A stretch of 64,000 nt of DNA from Roseburia sp. CAG:10041_57 (GCA_001916965.1 MNTL01000059.1:3287-67286), one strand, 5' to 3'. Shown: positions 19,346-28,545, counted from the first letter of the stretch. A program made the numbers and translations. Notes: generated by a model not told the origin, from the letters alone.

Positions 19346-20326
19346 TTACCCTTCTTTCCTGATTCTGTATTCTGCCGGAGATACCCCCATCACACTGCGG
19401 AAAGCAACCGAGAATTTCCCTGGATTCTCATATCCGACGCAGGCAGCTATATCCTGTATCTCTCTGTCTGCATCCTGCATCAGCATACTTGCCGCCACAT
19501 TGACTCTGTACCTTTTCTGATAGGAGTAGATGGAATCTCCGTAGACATCTTTAAAGCATTTCTTCATAGTCGTAGCAGACATATCGTACATGGATGACAG
19601 ATCTTCTATAGTGAATCTGGTCTTGAGATCTCCTGTGATCTGCGCATGTACTGCCTTGATCTTCTCCATCTGCGTTTTATAATAGTAAGGTCTGATCTCC
19701 CTGCTGTTCTCCACCGTCATTGTCTCAAGATACAGCAGCATCTCCACTACTTTGATCTGGTAATACTCCTTGGATTCTGATATCTCAGGTCTTTCCATAT
19801 TTCTTCGATAGAAACTGGATATGATACGGCTCAACCCTTCATCATTGCGGATAACATAGGGCTTATCTCGTGTACAATACCGCATACGCAGCTGCGCGAT
19901 ATCGACAGAGAAACCATGAAACATCGTATCCAGTGCCTTCTGCGTCTCTTCCACATCCATGAATACACTCACTCCATGATAATGCCGCAGAGGATAATAA
20001 GTTGTCCCCTTATGATTCTCCCTGTTATCCAGTCTCAGCTCATTCTCCTGCATGATACTGAACACACCGGGCTGTACCTCCATTTCAATCCTGCCCTCTC
20101 TACAATGATCGATACACAGAACCTTCTTATCCTTCTGCAATTCAAACTCCGAATCGCACTTCTCCATATGCATATCAGAGAAACAGATCATCACACCCGG
20201 CATGACCTGATATACAGTCATAATGCCTTCTCCTGTAACGTCATTCATCATCAGAACAGTGCAACTCTCATTTTTAATCATTGTTTTTACGTTATTCCCA
20301 AGATTTGCAATTTCGTTTACTTTCAA
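19346..20326 (-). CDS. AraC-family transcriptional regulator of ABC pair 1
   Basis: 326 residues. The C-terminal 100 residues (about 225-322) carry two helix-turn-helix motifs (FTIEDLSSMYDMSATTMKKC, then EIQDIAACVGYENPGKFSVA) and the closing GVSPAEYR of the AraC/XylS family. The N-terminal 200 residues are a sensing domain with no clear relative, like that of the YbtA/PchR group that bind siderophores. It is the first gene of the operon with the two ABC genes (5-nt gap) and is divergent from the hydrolase gene at 20526. A GTTAG-N6-CTAAC repeat overlaps its promoter region, so the regulator is itself probably repressed by a second protein. Confidence 0.88.
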   Translation of the reverse strand: MKVNEIANLGNNVKTMIKNESCTVLMMNDVTGEGIMTVYQVMPGVMICFSDMHMEKCDSEFELQKDKKVLCIDHCREGRIEMEVQPGVFSIMQENELRLDNRENHKGTTYYPLRHYHGVSVFMDVEETQKALDTMFHGFSVDIAQLRMRYCTRDKPYVIRNDEGLSRIISSFYRRNMERPEISESKEYYQIKVVEMLLYLETMTVENSREIRPYYYKTQMEKIKAVHAQITGDLKTRFTIEDLSSMYDMSATTMKKCFKDVYGDSIYSYQKRYRVNVAASMLMQDADREIQDIAACVGYENPGKFSVAFRSVMGVSPAEYRIRKEG

Positions 20327-20361
20327 ATCTACACCACTTCCCTCTGGTAAAACTAATTTAT

Positions 20362-20377
20362 GTTAGATTGTTCTAAC
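20362..20377 (-). promoter_or_regulatory. GTTAG-N6-CTAAC operator and -10 of the AraC/ABC operon
   Basis: A perfect inverted repeat GTTAG-ATTGTT-CTAAC lies just downstream of a minus-strand TATAGT (RC of 20383-20388), where a bound repressor would block initiation. No good -35 is visible, as expected for an activator-dependent promoter. The same repeat recurs at 20486-20501 and 27477-27492. The half-site resembles the TTAG/CTAA cores of DtxR/IdeR-type metal repressor boxes. Confidence 0.65.
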
Positions 20378-20452
20378 CGCTTACTATAGTATCACGTCAT
20401 CTCCCCCTTATCCATACCAAAATAGACATGGATAATCCATTTAGGCAGAAAC

Positions 20453-20501
20453 TTGACATTGCAAATCCATGGTGCTAATATTCAGGTTAGTTAGAACTAA
20501 T
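20453..20501 (+). promoter_or_regulatory. Sigma-A promoter plus operator for the alpha/beta hydrolase gene
   Basis: TTGACA (20453-20458), a 17-nt spacer and extended -10 TGCTAATAT (TAATAT at 20476-20481) form a near-consensus promoter. Immediately downstream, GTTAG-TTAGAA-CTAAT (20486-20501) is a near-perfect copy of the operator also found at 20362 and 27477. Its position at about +1 suggests repression by blocking initiation. The ribosome binding site AAAAGGAG follows at about 20507-20514. Confidence 0.75.
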
Positions 20502-20525
20502 TAGTTAAAAGGAGCACACCACACT

Positions 20526-21314
20526 ATGAAGATATATGAATTTGGAGATACCAGGAAACCTAGTATTATGCTGTTTCCGGGAACCTGTTGTTATTGGAAG
20601 ACCAATTTTGGACATGTACTGGAGAAGCTGCAGGAGCACTTCTATACATTGGTAGTCAGCTATAGTGGATTTGATGATACAGAAAAGTCTACCTTTCTTT
20701 CCGAATTGGACGAGGTGGAAAAGATTGAAACATACATAAAAAAACGACTGAATGGTAAACTCTACGCTGCCTATGGATGCTCTCTGGGTGGCTCCTTCGT
20801 CTCACTGCTTGTCAGCCGCCAGAACATTCACATTACTCACGCAATCATAGGCTCCAGCGATATGGATCAGGCGCCGAAGTGGCTGGCGAAGCTGGAGACT
20901 GCTATTATGATGCCCCTGTTCTACCCGTTGATTACTGGTAAGGGCGGCGGTCTTTTGAAGAAAGTCTTTGAAAAGAAAATGAATCAGGGAAATGACAGTT
21001 CAGACTATATGAAGAAATTTATGGATATGATGGGGGTAAACAGCGGCATGGATTTCTCGTTTATTTCCAAAGAATCCATGAAAAACCAGTTCTGTACCGA
21101 TCTGTATACGAAGGTTGGGGAGCATATTCAGGTTCCGGGCATTACAATCCATGTCTTTTATGCGAAAAAAATGGGGGCAAAATACCTCCAGCGTTACCAG
21201 AAGTATTTTGCCAACCCGGATATCTGTGAATATGATCTTCAACATGAGGAATTACTGCTGGATGCGGACCGCTGGGTACAGGAAGTATGCCGCGTCACGC
21301 TTTCCACATGTTAA
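20526..21314 (+). CDS. Alpha/beta hydrolase of the metal/siderophore-type transport locus
   Basis: 262 residues with alpha/beta-hydrolase layout. The oxyanion region is MLFPGTCCYWKTNF (about 16-29). The nucleophile elbow YGCSLGGSFVSLL has the serine near residue 89. An acidic residue candidate lies around IHVFYAKKMG, and a histidine candidate in DLQHEELLLD (near residue 244). No signal peptide is present, so it acts in the cytoplasm. It is the only plus-strand gene between the two ABC pairs and has its own strong promoter with the shared operator. By context it might cleave an ester in an imported compound, as siderophore esterases do, but the substrate is inferred only from location. Its last 20 nt overlap the 3' end of the convergent ABC gene at 21295. 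Confidence 0.75.
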   Translation: MKIYEFGDTRKPSIMLFPGTCCYWKTNFGHVLEKLQEHFYTLVVSYSGFDDTEKSTFLSELDEVEKIETYIKKRLNGKLYAAYGCSLGGSFVSLLVSRQNIHITHAIIGSSDMDQAPKWLAKLETAIMMPLFYPLITGKGGGLLKKVFEKKMNQGNDSSDYMKKFMDMMGVNSGMDFSFISKESMKNQFCTDLYTKVGEHIQVPGITIHVFYAKKMGAKYLQRYQKYFANPDICEYDLQHEELLLDADRWVQEVCRVTLSTC

Positions 21315-22986
21315 AGTACTTCCCCTGCTTCTGAATCAGGGAATCATGAGTGCCGACTTCAGCAACTGTCCCGTGATCTACAACAACAATCTGATTGGCA
21401 TTTCGGATAATAGGCAATGTATGGGCAATCATTACGATAGTCTTGTTCTCCTGTAACAGGTTCTGGATTGCCCTCTTTACCTTCAATTCATTCTCAATAT
21501 CCAGAGAAGCCGTGGCTTCATCCAATAGAATGATCGGACTGTCGCGCAAAATGGCTCTTGCAATAGACAAACGCTGTCTCTCACCACCGGATAAGAAGCT
21601 TCCATTCTCGCCGATTCTGGTGTCGTACCCCTTTGGCATTGCATTGATAAATTCTTCACAATTAGCCTTTCTACATGCTTCTTCAATCTCCTGATCCGTT
21701 GCTTCCGGTCTTGCATGCCTGATATTCTCTCTTACCGTATCATCGAATAAAAAGACATCCTGATCCACCAGCGCGATTCTGGACAGAACTGCTTCTGATG
21801 GATAATCTCTGATATTGACATTTCCTATCAAAATCTCACCCTGATCGGGTTCATAATATTTTCCTATGAGGTTCATAATAGTGGATTTACCAGAACCAGA
21901 ATCACCTACTACTGCCGTAAGTTTACCAGCTGGAATCACCAGATTGACATGAGACAGCACTTCTTTTCCTTCTTCATAGGAGAAAAAGACATTACGGAAC
22001 TGAATAGTATAGTTGTCCGGCACAAATGGCTCATCATTCTGCACTTCTTCCTTCTCATTTGCAAGCTTCACGATATATTCTTTGGAAATATACATATCCT
22101 TGAAGCTGAAGATATCTATTGCCATACTCATCAAAATCCTGGCAAGCAGGATAGGAACCATGCAAAGCATCATGAAATCCGCACTGGATATCTGTTCCTC
22201 AAGCCATGGTCCCCTGCTAACTATCATAATCGCCGGAAGCGTCAACCATTGCAGAATATTAAAAAAGAATGAAACAGGAATACCCCTCGCCTCATAATTA
22301 TAATTGATATCACTGAATTCCTTTAAATCTCTGGTCAGAGCTTCATTCTTGACACCAGTCATTCCATAGGCACGTAATGTCTGGATTCCCGTGATATAGT
22401 TGACTACGCTGCTGACGGTATTATTATAAATGACTGCTTTCCTTCCTCCATAGTTATCTGCAATCTGAAAGGAAATCATAAGCTCAGGAATAAAAAGTGC
22501 AACCGCCACCAGCATAATCAGCCCTGCGGGCATATACAATATACTTGCAAAAGCAGTAATCATCAGTGCAATGACGCCATTTTTAATCAGGTTTGGCATT
22601 TTATGCGTAAGGATTCTTTCGTATTTGGCTACATTCTCTGTCAGAATATTGATGTAGGCTCCGGCTTTACCGGAGGTAAATCTGCCAAGAGGAATCTGCT
22701 TACACTTGTCTCCCAAAAACAGCCTGATCTGTCTGGAAACGGCTGCACCACCAATCTGCCCCAGTGTATAGCCACTCCCATAGAACAGGAAACGCAGGGC
22801 AAAGCAGACAATGACTGCTAGGGTAAGCGTATCTATTTTATTCAGGTCAATATTATCTTCTAATAACCAGAAAACCAGTATAAATACTGCAAAATTCACG
22901 ACAGAGGACATCAGTCCTTCTATCACAGTAAGTATGCTTCCAAGAACAAATTTTATATTTTTGCGAAATGGATTATGCGATTTCAT
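21295..22986 (-). CDS. ABC half-transporter, permease-ATPase fusion (second subunit of pair 2)
   Basis: 563 residues starting MKSHNPFRKN at 22986; a longer reading to 23094 would lie inside the upstream gene. Six membrane helices in residues about 15-290 precede an ATPase with GDSGSGKST, LVDQDVFLF, LSGGERQRLSIARAIL and DEATASLDIENE. The start overlaps the stop of the previous gene by 14 nt, giving a translationally coupled heterodimer like pair 1. It ends the ECF-S, ECF-T, ECF-A, ABC, ABC operon read from 27419. It probably moves the same class of substrate as the ECF importer upstream, or exports its carrier. Confidence 0.85.
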   Translation of the reverse strand: MKSHNPFRKNIKFVLGSILTVIEGLMSSVVNFAVFILVFWLLEDNIDLNKIDTLTLAVIVCFALRFLFYGSGYTLGQIGGAAVSRQIRLFLGDKCKQIPLGRFTSGKAGAYINILTENVAKYERILTHKMPNLIKNGVIALMITAFASILYMPAGLIMLVAVALFIPELMISFQIADNYGGRKAVIYNNTVSSVVNYITGIQTLRAYGMTGVKNEALTRDLKEFSDINYNYEARGIPVSFFFNILQWLTLPAIMIVSRGPWLEEQISSADFMMLCMVPILLARILMSMAIDIFSFKDMYISKEYIVKLANEKEEVQNDEPFVPDNYTIQFRNVFFSYEEGKEVLSHVNLVIPAGKLTAVVGDSGSGKSTIMNLIGKYYEPDQGEILIGNVNIRDYPSEAVLSRIALVDQDVFLFDDTVRENIRHARPEATDQEIEEACRKANCEEFINAMPKGYDTRIGENGSFLSGGERQRLSIARAILRDSPIILLDEATASLDIENELKVKRAIQNLLQENKTIVMIAHTLPIIRNANQIVVVDHGTVAEVGTHDSLIQKQGKYFNMWKA

Positions 22987-24721
22987 ATCTGACTTTTCGT
23001 GCCTCCTTATATGTATTCCATGCATTTTTGTAGTATTCGTTTGTTGCAAGTACTTCTTCATGCGTACCGAAAGCACGGATTGTTTTATCCTCAACCACTG
23101 CTACTTTATCACACATCTTTACTACATCAAGCCTGTGCGCAACGATAAGAACTGTCTTGTTCTTACACAGGTTGGCAATTGCCTTGTCGATCTGCGCCTG
23201 ATTCTCAGGGTCTGCAGCACTGGTCGCTTCATCCAGAATCAGAATAGGCGCATTTTTCAAAATAGCTCTGGCAATCGCGATACGCTGCTTCTCTCCACCA
23301 GAGAATCTGGCTGCTATCGTAACCATTTTCGTATTATACTGCTCTGGCAAAGACATGATGTAATCATCAATCTGTGCTTCTTTTGCTGCTTTGCGCACCT
23401 GTTCAAGAGAAGCATCGCTGCTCATTCTGATATTTTCCAGCACCGTACCTGAAGTCATGAAATTATTCTGGAATACGATTGCGATATGTTTGAGAAGCTC
23501 TTCATAATTGATATGCTTCACATTCACGCCCCCTATGCAGACATTGCCCTTATCTGCTTCATAGAATCTGGATATCAGCTGTATAATCGTACTTTTGCCA
23601 GCGCCAGACCTTCCTACAATGGCTACCTTTTCCCCCTGTTTCATGGACATACTGGCATGCTCCAGTACATTTTCTTTTTCCTTATCATAGGCAAAAGTCA
23701 CATCTTCCAGGGTAATGTCCTGCTTATCGGGAAAAGGCTTCTCCCCATCGAACACGGGAATGTCAAGAATCTCCTTTACCTTACCGACTCCGGCAAACAC
23801 CTGTGCAAGCTCCATGGCGAGCTGTTGCAGAGGCAGAATCTCTGTCAGATACATGGAACCTACATAGGCAAAGAGCAGAAATACACTGGCTGGAATAGAA
23901 CTGTTAAGAAACATTCTTCCACCTATGGGAACCAGAAACACCATGCCGCACTCAAGCGCAATGTTAAAAGCCGCATATAAAGGACCCGTTTTGATAGACA
24001 TTTCTTTCCACAGGTCATTTTCTGAAATGATTGCTGCCCTGAATTTCCCAAAAGACTCACTTCCCATGTTATAAGCCTTAATCAGCCTCATCCCGTGAAT
24101 ATACTCGATGATAACAGAATTGAAATCTCTGGCAGATTCACTTGCCCTGTCCATAACCTTCATCATACGTGCAAACATCAGAACCATAATTCCTATTACA
24201 AATAAGAGTGGAATCAGTGAAATCAACGCCAACTCTACATTCACAGACAACAGATAGAAAAATATGACAAAAGGTCCTACAAAGTAACTGACAAACTCCG
24301 GCAGATTATGTGCCAGCCCTCGCTCCAGTTTCTCAATATCTTCATTCAATACCGTTTTCATGTCCCCGGTTCTTTTTTCATTTAATGCACCTAAAGGAAC
24401 TTTAGATAAGTGCTCTGTTACCATACAGCGAACAGTAAAGAGCGCCCCATAGGCTCCTTTATGTGACAATACCCCGGAGGTTCCCAGAAAAATGTGTCGT
24501 AGAATCACTGTCGTAGTAATCAATATGGCATTGTCCACGACAACCTGACCATTACAGCTCCCACTCACCAGAGCATCCATTAACCGATAAATACCAATAT
24601 AAGCACCGATTCCCAGAATCCCGCTGATAAAGCCGCAAAGTACTGATAAGATAATCCACTTTCTGTCTTTGCCAGCCCATTTCAGCAAAAGTCCCATCGG
24701 GTTTATTTTTTTCTCTTTCAC
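22973..24721 (-). CDS. ABC half-transporter, permease-ATPase fusion (first subunit of pair 2)
   Basis: 582 residues. The membrane domain (about 20-300, six helices) is followed by an ATPase with GRSGAGKST, VFQNNFM and DEATSAADPENQ. The signature motif reads ARFSGGEKQR, with Phe replacing the usual Leu. It begins 1 nt after the stop of the ECF ATPase gene, a near-overlap that implies coupled translation. Like pair 1 it belongs to the exporter-fold group that includes IrtAB/YbtPQ. Direction of transport cannot be told from sequence alone. Confidence 0.85.
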   Translation of the reverse strand: MKEKKINPMGLLLKWAGKDRKWIILSVLCGFISGILGIGAYIGIYRLMDALVSGSCNGQVVVDNAILITTTVILRHIFLGTSGVLSHKGAYGALFTVRCMVTEHLSKVPLGALNEKRTGDMKTVLNEDIEKLERGLAHNLPEFVSYFVGPFVIFFYLLSVNVELALISLIPLLFVIGIMVLMFARMMKVMDRASESARDFNSVIIEYIHGMRLIKAYNMGSESFGKFRAAIISENDLWKEMSIKTGPLYAAFNIALECGMVFLVPIGGRMFLNSSIPASVFLLFAYVGSMYLTEILPLQQLAMELAQVFAGVGKVKEILDIPVFDGEKPFPDKQDITLEDVTFAYDKEKENVLEHASMSMKQGEKVAIVGRSGAGKSTIIQLISRFYEADKGNVCIGGVNVKHINYEELLKHIAIVFQNNFMTSGTVLENIRMSSDASLEQVRKAAKEAQIDDYIMSLPEQYNTKMVTIAARFSGGEKQRIAIARAILKNAPILILDEATSAADPENQAQIDKAIANLCKNKTVLIVAHRLDVVKMCDKVAVVEDKTIRAFGTHEEVLATNEYYKNAWNTYKEARKVRYEIA

Positions 24722-24722
24722 G

Positions 24723-26114
24723 CTATTTCTCCCTCTTTAATTCATAGATTTGTGTGCACACACTGTTGAGAAATTCCACATCATGCGTCACGATCATAAT
24801 GATGGCTTCTTTGGCAAGCCTTCTTATCAGATTGGCAACCTGCATCATGCTGTCATAATCCAACCCGCTTGTCGGTTCATCAAAGGTAAGAAGCTTCTTG
24901 CCGCATACCTGGCTTACTGCCACTGCCACACGTTGTTTCTGCCCTCCAGACAGCGTGTTTGGATGCCTCTCCTTAAACTGGTCAAGTGCCAGCTCCTGTA
25001 AGGTTCTATCAATCAGCTGTTCATCTGCCTTTTTAATTCCCAGCCGGCATTCATTCTTCACGGAGTCTGCAAATAATTCATAGTTGACATCCTGCATTAC
25101 CATATAGGAATCCTGTATCAGCTTCTTCTTCGCTGCCTGCTTTCCATCTATTAGAATCTGCCCCTCATAATCCTTATACAGACCACAAATTGTCCGTAAG
25201 AAAGTAGTCTTTCCTGCGCCATTTTCTCCGATAATTCCAATAATATCGCCTTTTGCAGCTGAGAATGTAATATCGCTTTGTAATATTCTCTTATTTCTTT
25301 TTATAGACACATGATCAAAAGTCAGTCCCTGTTGACTTGGTATACTGCCCTGACACTTTGGAACCTGGCTCTGCCTTTTATGAATCGTACGAAGCCCCAT
25401 TGCAATCCTTTTCTCTTCTGAGAGAACCAGAAATTCCTCTCTCGTAAATTCCCTCTGAATCTCTCCCTTGTCCAGATAAATAATGCGGTCAACCAGATCC
25501 ATCAGATAGTAAATCCGGTGTTCCGCTATCAAAATCGATTTACCCTCTGCCTTGATTACCCTGAGTTGTTCTCTTAAATCTTCAATGGAATCCGCATCAA
25601 GATTAGAGCTTGGCTCATCCAAAAGATATACCTCTGGATGCATGGCATATACACTGGCAAAGGCAATCCGCTGCTTCTCTCCCCCTGAAAGTTCAAAAAT
25701 GCTGCGTCTTCTAAGCGCTTTCAGCTTCAGTCTTTCCGTGATTTCATCCATTCTCTGTAGCATCAGGTCACGGGGAAGGCTTAAATTTTCCATGCCAAAA
25801 GCAATCTCACTGTCCGTATCTACATTGAAAAACTGTGTCCTGGGATTCTGAAACACACTTCCTGCGAATTTCGCCCGTTCATACATTTCCATTTCTGAGA
25901 TATTTTCCCCATTATAAAGGACTTCGCCTTTTAATTCTCCGTCAAAATAATCAGGAATCAACCCATTAATCAGGCGAAGGATCGTAGTCTTGCCACACCC
26001 GGAACGCCCACATAGCAGAACGCACTCTCCATCTGCTATGTCGATATTTATATTTTGTAATCGCCCAGCAGCATTGCCGGCGTACTCAAACGAAACATTT
26101 CTCAGGTTTATCAT
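24723..26114 (-). CDS. ECF transporter double-ATPase subunit (two ABC cassettes)
   Basis: 463 residues from MINLRNVSFEYAG at 26114 (AAAGGG upstream, 1 nt after the T-component stop). Cassette 1 (about 1-230) has GRSGCGKTT, FQNPRTQFF, LSGGEKQR and LLDEPSSNLD. Cassette 2 (about 265-460) has GENGAGKTT, VMQDVNYELF, LSGGQKQR and TFDEPTSGLDYDSM. The FQNPRTQ-type Q-loop is typical of energy-coupling-factor ATPases. The protein drives the adjacent T and S membrane subunits, replacing separate EcfA1 and EcfA2 proteins. It is in the middle of the five-gene operon. Confidence 0.9.
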   Translation of the reverse strand: MINLRNVSFEYAGNAAGRLQNINIDIADGECVLLCGRSGCGKTTILRLINGLIPDYFDGELKGEVLYNGENISEMEMYERAKFAGSVFQNPRTQFFNVDTDSEIAFGMENLSLPRDLMLQRMDEITERLKLKALRRRSIFELSGGEKQRIAFASVYAMHPEVYLLDEPSSNLDADSIEDLREQLRVIKAEGKSILIAEHRIYYLMDLVDRIIYLDKGEIQREFTREEFLVLSEEKRIAMGLRTIHKRQSQVPKCQGSIPSQQGLTFDHVSIKRNKRILQSDITFSAAKGDIIGIIGENGAGKTTFLRTICGLYKDYEGQILIDGKQAAKKKLIQDSYMVMQDVNYELFADSVKNECRLGIKKADEQLIDRTLQELALDQFKERHPNTLSGGQKQRVAVAVSQVCGKKLLTFDEPTSGLDYDSMMQVANLIRRLAKEAIIMIVTHDVEFLNSVCTQIYELKREK

Positions 26115-26115
26115 T

Positions 26116-26814
26116 TTACCCTTTCCCCCCAAGATATATGGTACACACTGTCATGGCTACAAATAGCAGCAACGCGGTATAATCGTAGACTCTAAAGTGC
26201 AGCTCTCTGATACTGCTTCTTAAATCAGGATTCTCAATTCCTCTTGTGACCGCTGCAATGCTCAGATCATCCGCTGTCTTTGATGCAGTAATCAAAAGCG
26301 GAACATACAGACATTCCACTGTTGTTACAGGAGATTTTATAAAGCCTGTAAGAGAAGGTGTGACTCCGCGAAGTATCATTGCATCTTTGATATATCCCCA
26401 GTCTTCTTTCAGAGTCGGCATATAGCGAAGCAACACTGCCATTGGAATAATGACCTGTTTGGGGACATGGGACTGACTCATTGCAGTCAGGAAATCATTG
26501 ATCTGTGTCGTCCTGATTATGATGCCTGACATCATACAACAGGGAAAAAGCTTGAATAACAGGCTAAGCCAGGCAAGCACAACAGCATGAGAAATCCCAG
26601 CCCCGCTATGCAGGAAAAGATTCCAGCCCAGATACGTAAGACAATAGAACATTCCCCACAGTATTGACCTTTTCCCATTTCCACTTATGATTCCAAATAG
26701 ACAGATAAAAATCATCCATATGCTCTCCCATTCCAGTGATGGAAAAAACATCGTATTGATTACAACCAGTATCAGACATATTAACTTCGTTCTTGGGTCA
26801 AAATGCAGAGTCAT
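26116..26814 (-). CDS. ECF transporter transmembrane T component
   Basis: 232 residues, about five or six membrane helices. The coupling-helix motifs are visible: MAVLLRYMPTLKEDWGYIKD and AMILRGVTPS (about residues 126-155) and SIAAVTRGIENPDLR (about 189-203), which follow the Ala-Arg/Thr-Arg-Gly pattern of EcfT. It links the S component to the ATPase. Start and stop are tightly packed: its ATG overlaps the S-component stop (TAATG) and the ATPase ATG comes 1 nt after its own stop. The gene position supports a dedicated, not shared, ECF transporter. Confidence 0.88.
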   Translation of the reverse strand: MTLHFDPRTKLICLILVVINTMFFPSLEWESIWMIFICLFGIISGNGKRSILWGMFYCLTYLGWNLFLHSGAGISHAVVLAWLSLLFKLFPCCMMSGIIIRTTQINDFLTAMSQSHVPKQVIIPMAVLLRYMPTLKEDWGYIKDAMILRGVTPSLTGFIKSPVTTVECLYVPLLITASKTADDLSIAAVTRGIENPDLRSSIRELHFRVYDYTALLLFVAMTVCTIYLGGKG

Positions 26815-27419
26815 TATGCTGCCACTCCTGCCTTCTCAAACTGTTTCTTCATAAGCAGATTACCAACTGTTCCACTGACAGCAGCAACAATAAAAGTACC
26901 AAGTACCATAATCACCAGAATCTCCTGTCCAGCTGTGGCATTCATGGTATCTATGTAATCCTGTGTCGTGCCGTTCTTCAACATGGTTGCTGTCCATCCC
27001 TGCGGGTCTGCAAAATATACAAAATAAGAACCAGCCGGTCCGATACAGTAACACATATACGCCAGAATGTTCAGTCCCTTGTTTCTATACTGTCCAATTC
27101 CTGCAAGGATGTCTGCAACTGTGAGCATAATCAGGCAGCCCAGATCCATTCCCCAGTGCATACCTGTTACAAAACCCAGTATGCAGGCAACGACACCTAC
27201 AATCGTTAAAGCACCTCTCTTAGGCACTTTTGCCAGTAGAAGCATAAAGATCGGACCTCCAAGAACCGCTCCTGCAATTGGATAGTAAAAGGTCAGTGCA
27301 GGATTAACCGCAAACAATCCCCCGCCTAATGCATTTGAGACTAACAGTAGTGCCGAAAATACACCTGCTGTAATCAGATCTTTCACCGTCAGTCCTTTTT
27401 TGTTCTTATTCTTAGCCAT
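26814..27419 (-). CDS. ECF transporter S component, MptD/Trep_Strep family
   Basis: 201 residues with about six membrane helices. TVKDLITAGVFSALLLVSNA at the N-terminus and LGGPIFMLLLAKVPKRGALTI-type sequence in the middle follow the MptD-family pattern of S components. This family is found beside ABC exporters and AraC regulators in many Clostridia and streptococci. The S component sets substrate specificity; its ligand is unknown, and a metallophore or pteridine-like compound are both possible. It is the first gene of the minus-strand operon, behind the operator at 27477-27492. The ribosome binding site is AGGAGGAGAAA. Confidence 0.82.
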   Translation of the reverse strand: MAKNKNKKGLTVKDLITAGVFSALLLVSNALGGGLFAVNPALTFYYPIAGAVLGGPIFMLLLAKVPKRGALTIVGVVACILGFVTGMHWGMDLGCLIMLTVADILAGIGQYRNKGLNILAYMCYCIGPAGSYFVYFADPQGWTATMLKNGTTQDYIDTMNATAGQEILVIMVLGTFIVAAVSGTVGNLLMKKQFEKAGVAA

Positions 27420-27476
27420 TTTCTCCTCCTATATCTGCCGTTGACTTACGACCAAAGTGTATGATACAATTTTCAC

Positions 27477-27492
27477 GTTAGTTATTACTAAC
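27477..27492 (-). promoter_or_regulatory. GTTAG-N6-CTAAC operator between the ECF operon and second AraC gene
   Basis: A perfect inverted repeat GTTAG-TTATTA-CTAAC in the 139-nt divergent gap. On the minus strand it precedes a TATCAT -10-like box by about one spacer length, so a bound protein would cover the -35 of the ECF operon. It is the third copy of the repeat seen at 20362 and 20486. This links the two halves of the island into one regulon. Confidence 0.65.
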
Positions 27493-27558
27493 TTATTCGC
27501 ATATTATTGCTGCTAACGCCAAAAGTCAACAGAATCAGCAGATATATGACTAGAGTGT

Positions 27559-28545
27559 ATGAAGAAAGGGCTAATGTGTATGAGTACGTCAAATGGCACA
27601 AATTTATACCAGAAATTATTTCAGGAAAGCGGATTTATTGAGAAAAGAACTCATGAAAACAGACAATTGGGGGAATATTATTATGTTCCCAAGGAATCCG
27701 GAGGTGGTTATTTTTGGATATACAGTTTAGCCGACCAGTACGCCATTAAGATTCATAATTTCTATTTTCATGATGATATTGTGGCTGATTTTCCTGGGCA
27801 TGAGGGGTTAAGCATATGCTATTACTACTCCGTGTCCGGGGAAGAACTTGACCCATACAGACGCATCCCTGCCGGTCAGGTTCGTTTCCTCAACTATATT
27901 GACTATCATTTCAAAGCCATCATACATAAAAAAATCCCGATTCAGACCGTTGAAATCGAGCTTTACAGTGGATATTATGAGAAATTTATCTCAGAAAAAT
28001 TCGGAGATGTGGAATTTGATTTTGACCGGTTGTTCCGTAACATAGACTGGTGTACGGATTTCCCGGAAATGGAGAAGCTTCTGTCACGGATATGGAATTA
28101 TAAGGGGGATGGCATTGCTGCCAAGCTGTTCTATGACAGTATGGTATCTCAGGCTATTTCCCTTATCATAGAATACAATAGTCACAAGACCGATTCTGCC
28201 CATGGAATCTATATATCAGAGGAGGACAGACGGGCTATCGACACAGTGAATAAATACTTAAATGACCATTTCAGCGGTGACGTCTCCACAGACAAATTAT
28301 GCAGGATCGCATGCTTTGGCAAGACCAAGTTCAAGACTTTGTTCAAAGAGATCAATCACTGCACAGTTACCGAATATGTTACTGAAAAAAGACTCAGCCA
28401 GGCGGAGAGCCTTCTTTCAAGTACCAATTTAACTATTGAACAAGTGGCTACAGCTGTGGGTTATAGCAATCCCAGTCGATTCGCTGCCCTTTTCAAGAAG
28501 AATACGGGGATATTCCCCTCAGATTACAGGAAAATGAGTAAATAG
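27559..28545 (+). CDS. AraC-family transcriptional regulator of the ECF/ABC operon
   Basis: 328 residues. The AraC double helix-turn-helix occupies about 228-326 (VSTDKLCRIACFGKTKFKTL, then TIEQVATAVGYSNPSRFAAL, then GIFPSDYRK). The N-terminal half is a sensor domain with no recognised family. Its sequence differs clearly from the first AraC protein at 19346, so the two are not a recent duplication. It is divergent from the ECF operon and shares its control region. The start could also be at 27580 (MSTSNG); ATG at 27559 follows GTGTATGAAG without a strong ribosome site. Confidence 0.85.
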   Translation: MKKGLMCMSTSNGTNLYQKLFQESGFIEKRTHENRQLGEYYYVPKESGGGYFWIYSLADQYAIKIHNFYFHDDIVADFPGHEGLSICYYYSVSGEELDPYRRIPAGQVRFLNYIDYHFKAIIHKKIPIQTVEIELYSGYYEKFISEKFGDVEFDFDRLFRNIDWCTDFPEMEKLLSRIWNYKGDGIAAKLFYDSMVSQAISLIIEYNSHKTDSAHGIYISEEDRRAIDTVNKYLNDHFSGDVSTDKLCRIACFGKTKFKTLFKEINHCTVTEYVTEKRLSQAESLLSSTNLTIEQVATAVGYSNPSRFAALFKKNTGIFPSDYRKMSK

